The notes below the pieces were generated by a model. The model searched no databases, was not told where the DNA came from, and was given only the letters and a program-made list of their open reading frames with translations. From positions 87,843,004 to 87,907,003 of the forward strand of contig NC_133653.1 in the NCBI RefSeq assembly GCF_009905375.1: 64,000 nucleotides of DNA, given 5' to 3'. The stretch is from Apium graveolens (taxonomy: Eukaryota; Streptophyta; Magnoliopsida; Apiales; Apiaceae). The position numbers and the translations under genes were made by a program. Below, in pieces: positions 21,181-33,994 of the stretch; positions within the stretch are counted from its first letter, which is position 1; the number at the start of each line of letters is the position of its first letter.

Positions 21181-22701
21181 TTACAATTTCACTCTCTTAT
21201 TCGCACAGTCAATTTGAGCATTATTACTAGACAGCCAATCCATTCCTAAAATAATATCAAACTCCCCTAACCTAAAAGGTATCAAATCAACTGAAAAATG
21301 ACATCTCCCTATCTCAATATCACAGCTCGGACATACTCGATCTACTGCAACCTGATCATTATTCGCTAATTTTATGACTAACACTTCATCCAACCACTGA
21401 ATCTTACAATCTATCTTAGAGATAAAGGCTTCAGAAATAAAAGATCTAGTAGCTCCTGAATCAATCAATACTAAAGCATTTACGGAATTTACAGGAAGTG
21501 TACCTGCAACCACATTCGGACTCTGTACCGCTTCCTTCATTGACATGTTGAAAGTCCTTGCTCTGGGCTGATTTTGCTGTGGTAGTGGAGGTGGAGGTAA
21601 TGCTAAAATTCTTGGAATACTGGCAGCCATTGCAATTCCTCTGCAGTCTTTGGCGATATGTCCTTTTCTCCCACATTGGAAACAAGTAACTTCTGCTTTT
21701 CTCATTGGACATTCTCCAGAATAGTGTCCCCTTTGCTTGCACTTGAAACATGTAACATTTAGCTTGTTGCAAACTCCTGTATGCTTTCTACCACACGTTC
21801 TGCAATCAGGTATAGGCGATCGAATAAGCCTTTGCTGAGTTGGGGCAGGTAGTCGATTTCCCATCCTCTGATTGTTCTGCTCTGGCCTTTTGAAATTTAC
21901 TTTTCCCCGAGCTTGAAATCCCGGCCTTTTGTTGAAACGATTCTGAAAATTTCCTGGTCCTTTCTCTTTCTGAGCTGCTTCGCTTTCTCCTTCAATAATC
22001 ATAGCCTTCTGAACAACAGCCGTATAAGTTGTCAATTCAAACACAGCTACCCTGCTACGAATCCATGGTTTCAGTCCTTGCTGAAATCTCTTGGCCCGCT
22101 TTTCGTCCGTATCCACCTGCTCTGGAACAAACCTTGCCAATTCAGTAAACTTGGTTTCATAATCCGCAACCGATAAGTTGTCTTATTTCAGCTCCAGGAA
22201 CTTGATCTCCATCTGGTTCTTCATAAAATGAGGAAAATATTTCTCCAAGAAAAGATCAGTGAATCTGTTCCAGGTCACCACACCTTCTTCCAAAGCTTTC
22301 TTTGATTCCCACCAGTAATTAGCTTCACCTTTTAGAAAATAGCTAGCGAAATCTGTCTTCTGCTCTTCCTCAACCTTTACCAACGAAAAAGCCTTTTCCA
22401 TCTCTTTCAGCCAAGCTCTCGCTTTTGTAGGATCTGTGGAACCCATAAATTCTGGTGGCTTCACCGACTGAAATTGCTTGAAAGTAGTCGTAGGTGCTGC
22501 TGGTGGTATTTGATGTCCTGGATGAGCGGCTTACTGTAACATCTGTTGCTGGAACTGCTGTTGCTGCTGCTGCATTTGTTGTTGCATCATCAACATCTGC
22601 TGTTGCATGAGATTAAACATCTGATCCATCTGTTTATTATTGTTTTGGCCATCGGTGTTTCCATTCGATGAGTCAGGCTGCGCTTTTCTCTTAGGTGCCA
22701 T
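21181..22701 (-). pseudogene. gag: Gag-protease of family A with in-frame TAA stops
   Basis: The likely start is the ATG at 22701 (M-A-P-K-R-K). The reading frame from 22701 to the end of pol at 18148 is one 4,554-base phase without any frameshift, broken only by TAA at 22531-22533, 22183-22185 and 21181-21183. Contents: a Gln/Met-rich N-terminus (coiled coil), the gypsy Gag core (K-P-P-E-F-M-G, W-L-K-E-M-E, Y-W-W-E-S), two or three zinc knuckles near 21650-21810 (C-R-T-C-G, C-F-K-C-K-x2-G-H, C-F-Q-C-G-x2-G-H), then the aspartic protease with D-S-G-A-T at about 21450-21470 and G-M-D-W-L near 21235. Each TAA could come from a Gln codon by one C-to-T change. The third TAA might instead be a normal boundary, but this lineage usually has one continuous frame. 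Confidence 0.85.
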
Positions 22702-23272
22702 TTTTCTGGTAAATAAATAATGGATCTTATTTAATAACAGTATATTAAACATATATTAAAACAGTCGATTCGAGAAATAAAATAACTTATTAAATAACTG
22801 AATAGATAAAACAGTATGATATGTTTTAAATTTTTTTTTTTTTTTTTTACAACATGATCGTGAATAAAACTACATTTGTAAATATGCAATGGTACTGAAA
22901 TAAATGTAAATGCTTAAATGACTGGAAATAAAATAAAGAAAACGTGCAAAAGATTATCTCATATATATATATAGGTAGAACACCAGCTACAGGTGTCAGT
23001 GCTTGATACAAAAACCTATGATATAACAGTCGTACTGCTACTACTATCAGTCAGAGTCAGTAGCTACACTCATACAAACTAGTCATACAATACTATGCTG
23101 CCTCTATCTACAAAATATACATAATACAACACTCATTGATCTACTGGTCTCAAAATCCTGGTGGTACGTGGCTCAACTCCTCCTGCACTGCCTCTAGCAC
23201 TGCCTTGGTAAGTCCCAATGCTCTGCGATATGCTGTCTCCGCACTAAGATCCTGCTGTCTCAAATCAGTAAG
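22702..23272 (-). other. Spacer between extra ORF and gag
   Basis: No gene seen. It contains an 18-base T run (about 22833-22850, plus strand), a short TA microsatellite near 22962-22975 and otherwise mixed sequence. It follows the extra ORF in the element's transcript. Confidence 0.55.
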
Positions 23273-23905
23273 CTACTGTGAACTAACCCGGTGAATATGA
23301 TGTAGTCTCTCTCTCAGTATATAATCCGGTCGTAATGCTCTGACAGGACCATCCGTCTGTGTCTCATACAATCCAAGGATCTCTCTACACTGGTTCTGCC
23401 ATCTAATCCTCTCCTCCCTCTCTACCTGAAAGCGCTGGTAAGTCACGGTATGATGCTCATGAAGATCAGTGCTGGAACCTCGAGAAGGTAATGGTCCATC
23501 TACCACGATCTCATCTATAAACTCCGGCTGAGGAAACTGATAAACTCCTGGAACAGGTGCATAAATGGCTAATGGGGCAGGAAATAAGACAGGCTGCTCC
23601 ATAGGTGGCATCTCTGGAATCTCGACTGGTGGCATAGGAATCTGAGGCTCTAAATCCTCCCACTGCGGAAGATCAACCATATCAGGAATATCAAACATCG
23701 GAAACTCTAATGGTGGAATATCTGGTATCTCTGGCTCAACGTATGGAAAATAATCTGCAAAACCTGGTACCTCCGGGGGAAGTGGTATCTCTGGTGCTGG
23801 CTCAGGTGGCAATGGAGGTAAGATCTGCTCTGACACTGGGGCTACTACTGGTGCATCCACTGGATCTGTCTCGGTCCTCTCCGTAGATGATGATAAAGAA
23901 GCCAT
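23273..23905 (-). CDS. Extra proline-rich ORF upstream of gag, unknown function
   Basis: ATG at 23905, TAG at 23273-23275, 210 codons, in sense with the element and only about 160 bases after the PBS. Residues 1-25 are Ser/Thr-rich; about 25-130 is dominated by Pro with Glu/Asp and aromatic residues in irregular P-P, I-P and E-I-P repeats; the last ~65 residues turn basic (Y-Q-R-F-Q-V-E-R-E-E-R). No signal peptide, membrane segment or zinc motif. The frame is not that of gag (1,204 bases between the starts). I recognise no family. An ORF ahead of gag is known in some other plant gypsy lineages but is not usual in Tekay. The open frame next to a broken gag is notable, though the element is young. 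Expression is untested. Confidence 0.6.
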   Translation of the reverse strand: MASLSSSTERTETDPVDAPVVAPVSEQILPPLPPEPAPEIPLPPEVPGFADYFPYVEPEIPDIPPLEFPMFDIPDMVDLPQWEDLEPQIPMPPVEIPEMPPMEQPVLFPAPLAIYAPVPGVYQFPQPEFIDEIVVDGPLPSRGSSTDLHEHHTVTYQRFQVEREERIRWQNQCREILGLYETQTDGPVRALRPDYILRERLHHIHRVSSQ

Positions 23906-24064
23906 CTAATATACATAAAAATAATAACACAAAACAATCAAATCACAATCCTATAACTCATAACTTCTAATCACATAGACAAACAATCCTAACACTCTTA
24001 CTCTCATCCTATCTTATTTTCCTATCTTAACCCTAACATTCTTGTTTTCCAAGGTCAATCCTAA

Positions 24065-24076
24065 GCTCTGATGCCA
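24065..24076 (-). promoter_or_regulatory. Primer-binding site of family A (initiator tRNA-Met type)
   Basis: Minus-strand TGGCATCAGAGC, two bases after the LTR end; one base differs from the usual plant iMet PBS TGGTATCAGAGC. Confidence 0.8.
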
Positions 24077-24078
24077 AC

Positions 24079-27000
24079 TATAACACCCTCCAAATCCGGG
24101 GTATAGATTTGGGGCATTATTAACAACAATTACCAACTATACCTGCACAAGCGGAATATTAATATAATAATTACCCCGAACTATCACTACTCAGGATCTT
24201 TTAAGGGTTGAGTTTGGAAACAAGAATCATGCACTACACTTTATTACAAACCCAACTAAATAAAACCTGTCTCAAGAACTCTCTTTATTACAAAACTTTA
24301 TTCTATCTACAGTTTCACTACGCAATCTTTTATTCAAACTACACAAAACTTTTATTCAACCCAACATTACTACTTATCCTGCTACACCTGATCTGGCAAT
24401 TCAAAGCTCTCTTCGGGAATAGGAAGGAACACTCTTGGTATAAGAGGGTCCCGCTGCTTGACTCGCTTCTTGACTATGCGGGTCCTGATGGGTTTCATTC
24501 TCTACCTTAACTGTAAAATAATAGGAGTGACAATAAAAGAAATGAGCCAAAATTGCTCAACAAGCTTGCAACAATATATATATATATATTATAAAGAGAG
24601 AGAAATAAATGAACCAATAAGCTGCTGGTTTGAACAACCATCTGTATCTGTATATGATAATAATTTGCCAATGATGGCGAGTGCCAAATGAACAAGACTG
24701 GAAACAAGAACCAACATATGCACTATAATCTGCTGATCAGTCAGAATATAGTGCGGATCTATACCCAACTGCATAGACCCAACCAACATAAGGAGTACTC
24801 AGGCAACTATGGCCTATTAATTAATGGTCTGGGAAAAACCCAGCCTTTATAGTAACCATCCAGTCCAAGGCTGAGCATCCGGAACAATCGGTATGCTATT
24901 GATATATCCCAACACCAGGATATACCAGAATATATGTAGGGTAAAAGAATTAAAATATGAACAGGGAATTCAATAAATTGGGTAAATCAAGAATTGAAAT
25001 GAAACTGGAACAAGTAATAATAAATGGACAACAGTGCATATGAACAATGATTATCAAAGAGAATTGATATGATAGAAAAGAAATATAATTCACTATTCTG
25101 AATTTAGAATAGGGGAAAAACTTGCCTTGTGCGTACTTAACCTGGTTTAATTCACTGCCTTCTGACCCTAGCTTGCTCTGCCTTGTTAACACTGAACAAA
25201 TCATGGAAATATAGGTGTTTAGATAACTTACTATATACGTGTATCTTGAATTGATATCACGCAACCTTATCAGTCTACCCATGCGTTTCTATCTTACTCG
25301 CATATATATACATATATTTACACAACACATTTATGCACATAATCACATATAACACGTAACACGTAAAGCACACAATTAATTTCTATATTTATAATTATTT
25401 TTAGAATCAATTCTGGGCTTATACCTGCATTACTAGTCTTATCTGATTTTATTATAATTTTTCGGGATTTATTCGGCTCAATTATATCCCTACTAGGACC
25501 TACGAACTATCAGTTATCACCAAACCACTCTTTTTCAGAATAAATTATAACTTACAACTATTTTTATTGGATTCGTCTCATTTTTCTGAGTCTAGGGGTC
25601 TTCGTTTCACTTAAATCGGACTAACGGTTGAATTGTTATGAATTAAACACTGATAATTCAATTTATTATTCAATATAGATAATTATTACAACCTTTTAAA
25701 TCCTAAAATAATTTTTAAATAATTATTTAATAAAAATCAAAGTCAAAAATAATTTTTTTATAATTTTTGGAGTTAAAACGAAGAAGTTACGATTTATTGA
25801 AAATTATGTGATTAATTATTGAAATAATTAATCACTTAATAAATAAATAACTAATAAATAATTAATAGATAATTATTTACTAATTTAAAATAATTAATCC
25901 CTAATTATTAGGATTAATCACAATTTATTACAAATATTTACAATTCATCGTTATTTATTTGATTAGATCGATTATTTACAAATAATCAATCAACTTAATT
26001 AACTGATACGCTATTTATCGAATAACTACGAATTACTCAAATTATAAACCAACTCAACGATTAATCACTCGTATAAATACGAGCTACACACTATTCTCGA
26101 ATATTACCGAACTAATATATTATTATTGGAATTTAAACGATTCGTTAATCAATTAATTATCAGTATTTAATTATATGATACGAACAATTACTGTAATATT
26201 ATTCGAATAACTAACGCTAGAATAATAATTCTCATTATCGAATCACTACTCGTAATATTAACTAATTATCAAATTATTAATCAGTTTAATCCTTATTTAT
26301 TAATTAATTACCTAATTATTAATTAATTAGATAACTAATAAATAATTAGATAAATAATTAAATAATTAAATAATTAAATTAGAATTTATAAATTAATAAA
26401 ATAATTTAGAAATTAATAATACTATTTTTCAGAATTTAAAACTAATTTTTATTTACTTTTTAGAATTACTAAAAACTGATTTTAATATACTAAAATATAA
26501 ATAATTAATTAATTAACTAAAAACACAAAAACATCAACAGGGTTTGGGTTATTAGGATTAAACCCGGGTCGAAACCGGGTTAGAAACCGGGTCGTCCCCA
26601 ACCCAATCGGGTCGGGAAGAACAGCCGGCCGTTGCCCAGATTCCGGCCCGGCGGAAACTTCCGACGAAGCAAAAACGGCAATCAATCGGCCTCGTTTCTT
26701 CTGCTGCTTCGTTCCCTTTCGTTCCCAGGCCTCCCCTGTCGTGTTCCTCCTTCGTTTTATCCGTCCCCGCCGCCTAAACCACCGATAACAGCGGCGGCGG
26801 CGCCGCTTTTCCGGCGAGACAAAACCCGAAGCCAAACTCGACAAAACCGGTGTCAATCGACTCCAAAATCGACGATCTAAACATCTATACTAACATAATC
26901 ATCAAACAATTACCAGAACTTCAAACCCGAATTCGAGAAATTAATCTGAAATTACGAAACACAAATTAATACCTCAGTTGATGATTTTGACGTGATAATC

Positions 27001-27794
27001 TGATAGAACAGACTTTGGGCTTCAAATCGGTTACTCACACTTCAATTTCTGTCACCGGAATCACCTTCAAAAGTCCGATTGATTCTGCTGCTGTTCTTCA
27101 CAAAACCCTAACCCTAATTCCCTTTTCTGATTTTCTTTTTATTTTCTGATTTTTAAGTATAATTAACTGATTTAATTAATAATAATTCAGGTATTTATAT
27201 TTATGAAAATAATACCCCTAAGTAAAATTAAGGGTCTAATTACACTCCTAATAAAAATATTTGGCCCCAATTTTTATAATTTTTTGGTATTAATAATGAA
27301 TTTTTAAATATCCAATAAATACAAAATAAATACTAAAAATTCCCAAAAATTGTGAAAAATACAAAAATACAAAGAAAAATGATATATGATAATTTCATAA
27401 TCATATAAAAATAAAAATGTGATTTTTGTGGGGTTTTTGGTACCCGAAGGGGTCCGGAAAAAAAATCGTTTTTCGCGAAAAAGGTCAATTTGTAAAACGT
27501 CTAAGGGTTCAGAATAGCGATACGGTATAGGGCATTTTTGGCAAAATAGGGCCAATAATTTTATTTGAAATACGGGCTTTTAAAACATAGTTTTGAGCTG
27601 TACAGGTTTTGATATAATATATATAACTGACGATAGCACGCTCAATAAATATCCAAAACACGTTTGGATCAAAACAACCAACACATAACACATAGCAGTT
27701 AGGGTTCAACGACTTAACACATTTAATCACATAATAATACACATAATTTATTATTAATATATTATAATACAAGCGTAATTCCTCGGTCGTTACA
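24079..27794 (-). repeat. 5' LTR of family A (3,716 bp)
   Basis: Minus strand starts TGTAACGACCGAGG at 27794 and ends GGTGTTATA at 24079. Same internal order as the 3' LTR: TATA at 27191-27199, telo-box at 27103-27117, GC-rich island about 26530-26880, AT-rich block about 25650-26510. It has one copy of the 19 bp unit that the other LTR has twice. Confidence 0.92.
27191..27199 (-). promoter_or_regulatory. TATA box of family A 5' LTR (putative promoter)
   Basis: Minus-strand TATAAATAC about 600 bases from the LTR start; this copy would drive the element transcript. Confidence 0.5.
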
Positions 27795-29984
27795 CCAGTG
27801 ATTTGCAATTCTCACCATATGCCCTTGTTTCCTTTCCATGCATGAGAGGTAGATGGGACGTTTCCCGCTTGGCGTATAATACATTGACTTTTATCTGAAA
27901 AGTTCTTGCAAAGAACAACTGTACGATGAAACAACTAGAGGGATTCATAATTTTAATAAACTTAGAGTTGAAAAGAAAGAAGAAGTAATGATTTGAATAT
28001 GAATGAGACAACCACATTGGTACTTAAGATGGCCAGTCTTTCATACCGTATGGCATACAACACATGATTAGGTGGCGTCCCACCCGACTCTTCATCATTC
28101 CGACAAAGTGTCTCATCATAACACTGTTTGTCCCAAATCAGAAAGCAAAACTTGAGAGAAACAATTAAATTTGAAAGGGAATGCAAAATCCTCCTTTTTG
28201 ATATTATCAGAAAGAATTTATTAAGAAAAGGAGTTCATACATTTTTAGGAATTAAAAAGGAATATACGCTGTAATGTTGAGGACAAGGATGATACCATTG
28301 GTCACCATCCATATTTTACTTGTATACATCTTTCGAGCTTGTTCAATCATGTCCCACTTGTGTTATATAACAACTTTAGAAAGTATGCTGAAATGCCTTC
28401 ACAACTAAGAATTATGGTAGATTCTTACTTGTTAAGTCCCGCGTCTGCAACATCGCATCTACACGTATAATACTTTAATAATTCGATCATAATGGCGTTC
28501 TTATCAAATAATCCTTGAGTTTCCTCTTTTTAATTTAGAATAACCATGAATTATTCAACATAACGATCTTTTTATTAATAATATTCTTCTTTTAGAAAAA
28601 ATCTGGGAATCTTCCCAATCTTCTTCAGTCATGCCCAGGCTCCTGTTAAATCAATGAATTCCTTGAACTCTAATAGTCCCAGTGATTGGATGAATAATTA
28701 CTCCGTACGCTGATTCTGTTATTAACCTTGTCAAACAACATTTACACCTTACCGTTAGGAATAATCAACTTCTTCATACTCGCGGATCACTTTATTCTCT
28801 GAATTAATAATACTGAATCTAAAATAAGTATCCTTCCAGGTAATCCGGGTCTTTTAACAAACAAGAACTCAAGTAGTAACTTGACAACCAAAGTTTAAAA
28901 ATCATTTTATTCAAAGAAAAGGCTTTTAGAAAATTTTATAAGGAAATATCTTTTTTCGAAAACTTGTTTAAAATTTTTGAAAATCACAAATCTGGTTGTC
29001 CTTACTATATGAGTTGTTGTCCTTCTTATAACCAGATACAAAGTTAAAGAAACGATCACACAAAGGTCCATTCACTTCCATTAATCTCCTCTCCTTCATT
29101 GGGTCTATTATCTTCCTTAATCGATGCAAACTTCAACTGTCGTTGCATATTATCTTATTCGTGGCTTCACATCAAGGCTTCCATACTGGTAATACTCCCG
29201 TTAACAACCTTGCAATCATTAAGTGGAACAGACTATCCAATAGTTAACAAGTCGGCTAATGCCACATCACCTTGTTACTATAAATATATCATATCGTCAA
29301 AACACCATTATCTATCTTCAAGAAAACTCCATATCCATAATCTCCTCTAATTCTCTCTTTTCAATACTTATATAATCCATTCCACAAGCTAATCATGGGT
29401 GACCTAATTACTAATGGCTTCTTTTAACCTGATAACAACTAACCTCTGAAACACTTGAATCTTCTTTCTAAACTTTTTCTTATCTTTATTTGTATCTCAA
29501 TACTCACCATTTAAACTGGGGTATAGAACAGGGTGTAGGGTAAATTGAAAAGACACACTCACAACCAATGTCTAGTAAAATAAGAATAAACATATGGATG
29601 TTTCTTAAATAGATAATCTCATATTAAGAGGTAATAGAATAGCATTAAATAACTTTGAGAGGCACAACTGTCATAATAGAAGGTAATACCGCTAATACTG
29701 ATGGAGAACAAGGCGCAAATCGAATCTGAGAGAAGATGACGATCCTTAAATGGAAAGCTTCCAAATGATCGGTTGATGCAGGGAAATCAGGATCTGCTAT
29801 TGCCGTTGCCTGAATATCACATCGCTAGTTAAGAATCCCGAATAGCAACACGAACCGTATTGGAGACCTACTATATAGTCGCACTCAACCTCGCTATAAC
29901 CTATCTTTCTATTTCCTATTCCTAATCCTAACCCTCTACCCAATCCCGACAATCTAGGCTTGTTTCAGTGACTTAAAACCTGTA
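27795..29984 (-). pseudogene. Decayed gag region of family B
   Basis: Colinear with 51760-53975 on the plus strand. Only very weak coding traces remain: a degenerate zinc-knuckle-like stretch (G-R-K-x-G-H) near 27810-27850. Frames up to about 75-80 codons on either strand do not correspond to known Gag parts and are probably chance. Confidence 0.6.
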
Positions 29985-29996
29985 GCTCTGATACCA
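29985..29996 (-). promoter_or_regulatory. Primer-binding site of minus-strand family B
   Basis: TGGTATCAGAGC on the minus strand, a match to initiator tRNA-Met, three bases after the LTR end at 30000. Confidence 0.85.
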
Positions 29997-29999
29997 ACC

Positions 30000-30425
30000 T
30001 GTGGCGCCCTCCAAACCCGGGTTAGAAGTTTGGGGTCCACAACACATACACAATATATAAACCTGTATAAGAAATATTATTTGCAATGACCCTGCTTTAC
30101 ATAACCACGGATCACAACAGGTTAAAGTATGAAAACAAGCCACAACCTTAACTTTTATTACAACGTACCAAATCCCAACTAATTTAACTTAAAACTGATA
30201 ATGAAATTATTCTTACAATCTTACTATCTCACTACCGTAGTAAGCTCCTGCTAGCTCGATATAACTCAATCTGGAATCCTAGCTCGTACATTGGACTGGG
30301 AAAACCTTGCTATCAACCGTATCCTTCTTAACTGTAGAATACATAAAAAGATTCGCAAGAGTGAGCTAACTAGCTCAGCAAGTCACAATAATAATAACTG
30401 AGGTTAAACAATGATCAAACGAGAT
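30000..30425 (-). repeat. Family B 5' LTR, distal part
   Basis: Matches about 51320-51743 in reverse. It ends at the TR-GAG insertion; the last five bases GAGAT are the target duplication. Confidence 0.88.
30421..30425. repeat. Target-site duplication GAGAT, left
   Basis: Identical to 37884-37888 on the other side of TR-GAG copy 2, and colinear with the uninterrupted family B LTR on the plus strand near 51323. Confidence 0.9.
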
Positions 30426-31735
30426 TGTTAGGTCCCAACGTGTTTGTAGAAGGGGGGGGGGGTTGAATACAAACGTTACCAAATAATCGAATAAATGCGG
30501 AATAAAAAAATGTGAAACAAAATTCAAGTTAAATAAAAATATTATTAAACTTGAAAGGTGTTACAACAACTGTATCGATTACAAGGTATTAATCTCAAAT
30601 CAATTATCTCAAATCTAGAATAAATTCGACATGAATTTTTCTATTTTTGCAATAATTAGAATCAAATGCTAAACGCGATTTGAGATTAAGTTCTAGGGAT
30701 TTTGATCCGCTAGATTGTTACACAAGAACAAGATAAAGATTTCTAGTTGATTGGATTTAACTTTGTAATCTAGAAATTGATCTTTGAAATAAGCAGATGA
30801 AAAATGAAATATTTGTTGCGGCTGCTGTGTTCTTGGTTTTGTGTTCTGTGTTGGATGGATAATTGATCTACTGCTTGTCTGCTTCTTTTTAAACATCATA
30901 ATAGAATTGAATTGGCATGACAATCCTATAGCTGGCAAGACTTTCGGTAGGACAATGGATTGAACTAGCAAGACAATCTGAATGAACTGGCATGACAATC
31001 AGAATGAACTAGCAAGACAATCCTTCTCTTAGTGTAACTTTCGGTGAGACTATTGAAAATGTCCTAGCATGACAATCGGTATGACAATCCTGATTGTCAT
31101 GCTAGTTCATTTTCAATTGTCTTGCTGATTTAATGCAGATTTTAATCCAATTTAAATTCTGAAAATTCCTAAAATTAATTCAGAATTAATTAATCAATTA
31201 ATTCAATTAATAAATAAATTATTCTTCGCAGATATAATTTATTTTCTTAATTAAATTAGATGACTTAATTAATTAATAGAGAATTAATTCTAGTCTTCAA
31301 CAGCACCCATCCTTCTGCAGATCTTCTGAAAATTACTGAAAATTATGAATCAATTCCACCACTTCAATGTTGACACTCGATGTACTGTCTGGTTCATGAG
31401 TGACTAACTTCCGTGACGTTTCTTCATGTCTTGACTTTGACACTTTGATTTTCTTCAGATTAAATCCTTGTAATTAATGATACTCTGACGAGATCTCTGT
31501 CACTTGATTAAATCCACGATCTTGATTTATATCACTGAGGCATGATCAACTTCTTGAACTTCTTCCAGTGAATTAACTCCTCAAGTCTGTAGATGAACCT
31601 TGTTTCTGAATTCTTTGACAGATATTACTTTGCGAGATCTCTCTGACGGTCGATCCACTATTTACTTATTACATTCTTATTTGAGTTGAGTTGAATCCTC
31701 GAATATACAAATAGGTCTATGACATATGACTTACA
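30426..31735 (-). repeat. 3' LTR of TR-GAG copy 2 (1,310 bp)
   Basis: Ends at 31735 next to the PPT. It contains the ATGACAAT motif cluster (about 30918-31130) and an 11-base G run near 30452-30462. Confidence 0.95.
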
Positions 31736-31749
31736 ATCTCCCCCTATTT
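31736..31749 (-). promoter_or_regulatory. Polypurine tract of TR-GAG copy 2
   Basis: Minus-strand AAATAGGGGGAGAT abutting the 3' LTR. Further PPT-like runs on the minus strand lie near 31955, 32190 and 32240. Confidence 0.8.
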
Positions 31750-32696
31750 GTTTGTTAGATAATAACACACAAATACCTAGAGGATAACTCAACTAACAAA
31801 TAAAAAAAAGATATAAATATACATGCAAAGTAAATAGTAGAAAAGTTCTGGACTAGATTTAACATTTTCCAGATTCCAAGTAGATGTTCCTCTAGACTGA
31901 ACATATCTTCAAGTAGTTTCATCTTCTTTTGTACAACCACATTTCCCTCTTGCTTCTCCCCCTATGAGAATCAACTGATTAAAGAAGATCACCTTCGTTT
32001 TACCACCTCTCCCGTACAATAGGATCCGCAGATAAAAGCCAATGGTACTCCCCGTTTGAAAACAGCTTCTTCCCTTACTAGAAAATCACCTTGTGTTTAC
32101 CACCTCTCCCGTACAATAGGATCCGTAGTTACAAACAACAATGGTGTGGTGTATTGTACATGTAGGATCTTTTTCTTCCTCCCTTCTATTTCTCCCCCTT
32201 AGTTGAGGAATCCTCCAAACTATTTCTTAAGCTTTTATCTCCCCCTTAAAGAAGGAATGTATGTCGTCGTCTGAAGGAGTTCTCATATTTCACTTGGTTG
32301 GAAAAGAAATAACAAGTGTTTCTCTTTCTTCCTCACTGTGAGTGTGTGATTGTGTTTTAGTGTACCTCACATGTGTTTCACTCTTCTCTCCACTCGTGTT
32401 TACACTCATTCTCACAAGTGTATCACTCTTCTCTCATAGCTCCATAATCCAGCTGTACCTGCAAGGAAAATCACCTTAGCCATCCTTAAGGAGGTCACAG
32501 GTGGTGCAATGGGAGTTCACAAATCCCCATCCTAGTTAAACTCGTCAGATGAATCTGAGTCATAATTTACAAGTTGCTAGTTTCCCTTTTAGGGTTCCAG
32601 ATTTGAATTCTGGGAAGGTAAACAATGATCCAACAAATTTAGCATAAAGATCAAGGTTCCCTTCTAATGTCTGTGAAGACATTTCCTTGTGACTCA

Positions 32697-33086
32697 TCAG
32701 GTAATATCTGAATCATTGTCAACAAGTTGCCGATCTGCGCCTATGTTAGATCCACTATCCGCAGATGCATCCAGGGGATTTAAGCCTGGGGAGGTAGACA
32801 CTGACCACTGACATATGGCTTTCGGATCAGTATCCTCTCCTAACACCTGTAAAGGCAATTGGTCCACTAACGAACCTTGAACAATCGAATCTGACCTTAA
32901 AATGGTCGAAACTCTTGTTTCCGTCAACTCATCCTTTGTGTGTGTAACCTCTTCTTGTGCATCAAGAATTGTTTATGTTTGAAGTGGTGACAGTACATCG
33001 GATACCTTGGCCGACAGGCAAAATTCAATAGACTCACCCTGTTGAGAGAATGAATCTAGTAACTGTTTTTGTGCCTTTTCAGCCAT
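32697..33086 (-). pseudogene. Conserved 130-codon frame with one internal TAA, copy 2
   Basis: ATG at 33086, TAA at codon 38, then open to the stop at 32697; same length and same internal stop as 3010-3399. After the stop the encoded residues differ from copy 1 at three positions (Leu/Ser, Asp/Asn, Ile/Val). No recognised domain. Confidence 0.4.
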
Positions 33087-33994
33087 TACATCTTTTTGAG
33101 AAGATGTATGGGGGCTAGCAGTTGTCTCGGTTTAAATACTACTCATCTATGTAGGAGACAGAGCTACTGGGTTGACTACAGAACCTTCCTTATGTGGTGC
33201 ACTAAGCACTATCTCCCTCACGCTCATTCATACTACATTTAGTGGTAAGAGAGTGTTGGTTGGTTCTGTTTTTGTGTTTGTCTTTACAGTCTGGGATAGA
33301 CGTTGTGGGTTTTCAACCTCATGACTGTCAATGAAAGAAAGTCATTGGAGACTGAACCTGTATCATAGAACATATGGTAATAGAGAGAAAATGATTTACA
33401 ATAGTGATTTCAAAAGATTTTACATGAAATAAGAAATCACTAATGTAGAAAGAAGTTTAATTTTTGTTTTTCAAAATGAATGAGTTTTTGATAAAACATT
33501 GATCACTTAGGGTAAAGTCTAAGTAATTCTCATTCATGTCAAAAGCTTACAAATATCTGCAATATAATGTTAACAAGATATCATTGACCGATACTTGTCA
33601 AGTACTTTAGATACTAATTGTTATGTTGCATAATCAATATATCACTGCACATATAAAACAATATGATTGTGCTTAGTGATAAGATAGTTATTAATATGAC
33701 GACTCTACTTATTCATATAAAATTATAACTTCTGTTAGAGTGCCATACCATGTCCGTGACGATTGCTTGAGCAGTATACTAGTTCATACCAACCTGAAGT
33801 GAGACTGTGAAGAAGAAATTGCATAGTCCAATAGATCTGCAGCTGCAAAGTCCATGAACTGTGGTGCACTGACTTCCTCTGTTGACTCACCAAACAGGAG
33901 TACACTTGTACACATCTTACTAGAGTACAATTCCAAGTGTAATGTGCAGCAGGTGTCTGATATGTCGTAATATTCTCAAGTCTCATCACTGGTG

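Larger units (their letters stand above)
14371..27794 (-). mobile_element. Tekay/Del-type gypsy element, family A, nearly complete
   Basis: Both LTRs, PBS, extra ORF, gag, protease, RT, RNase H, integrase and PPT are present in minus-strand order. RT before integrase makes it Ty3/gypsy; the long LTRs and a chromodomain-like Pol tail point to Tekay/Del. The LTR ends are TGTAAC/GTTATA. The flanks do not match: AGAAC at 14366-14370 versus CCAGT at 27795-27799. The left flank is a Sirevirus LTR, while the right flank is family B internal sequence. The LTRs differ by about 1% by eye plus a 19 bp repeat unit. Confidence 0.92.
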
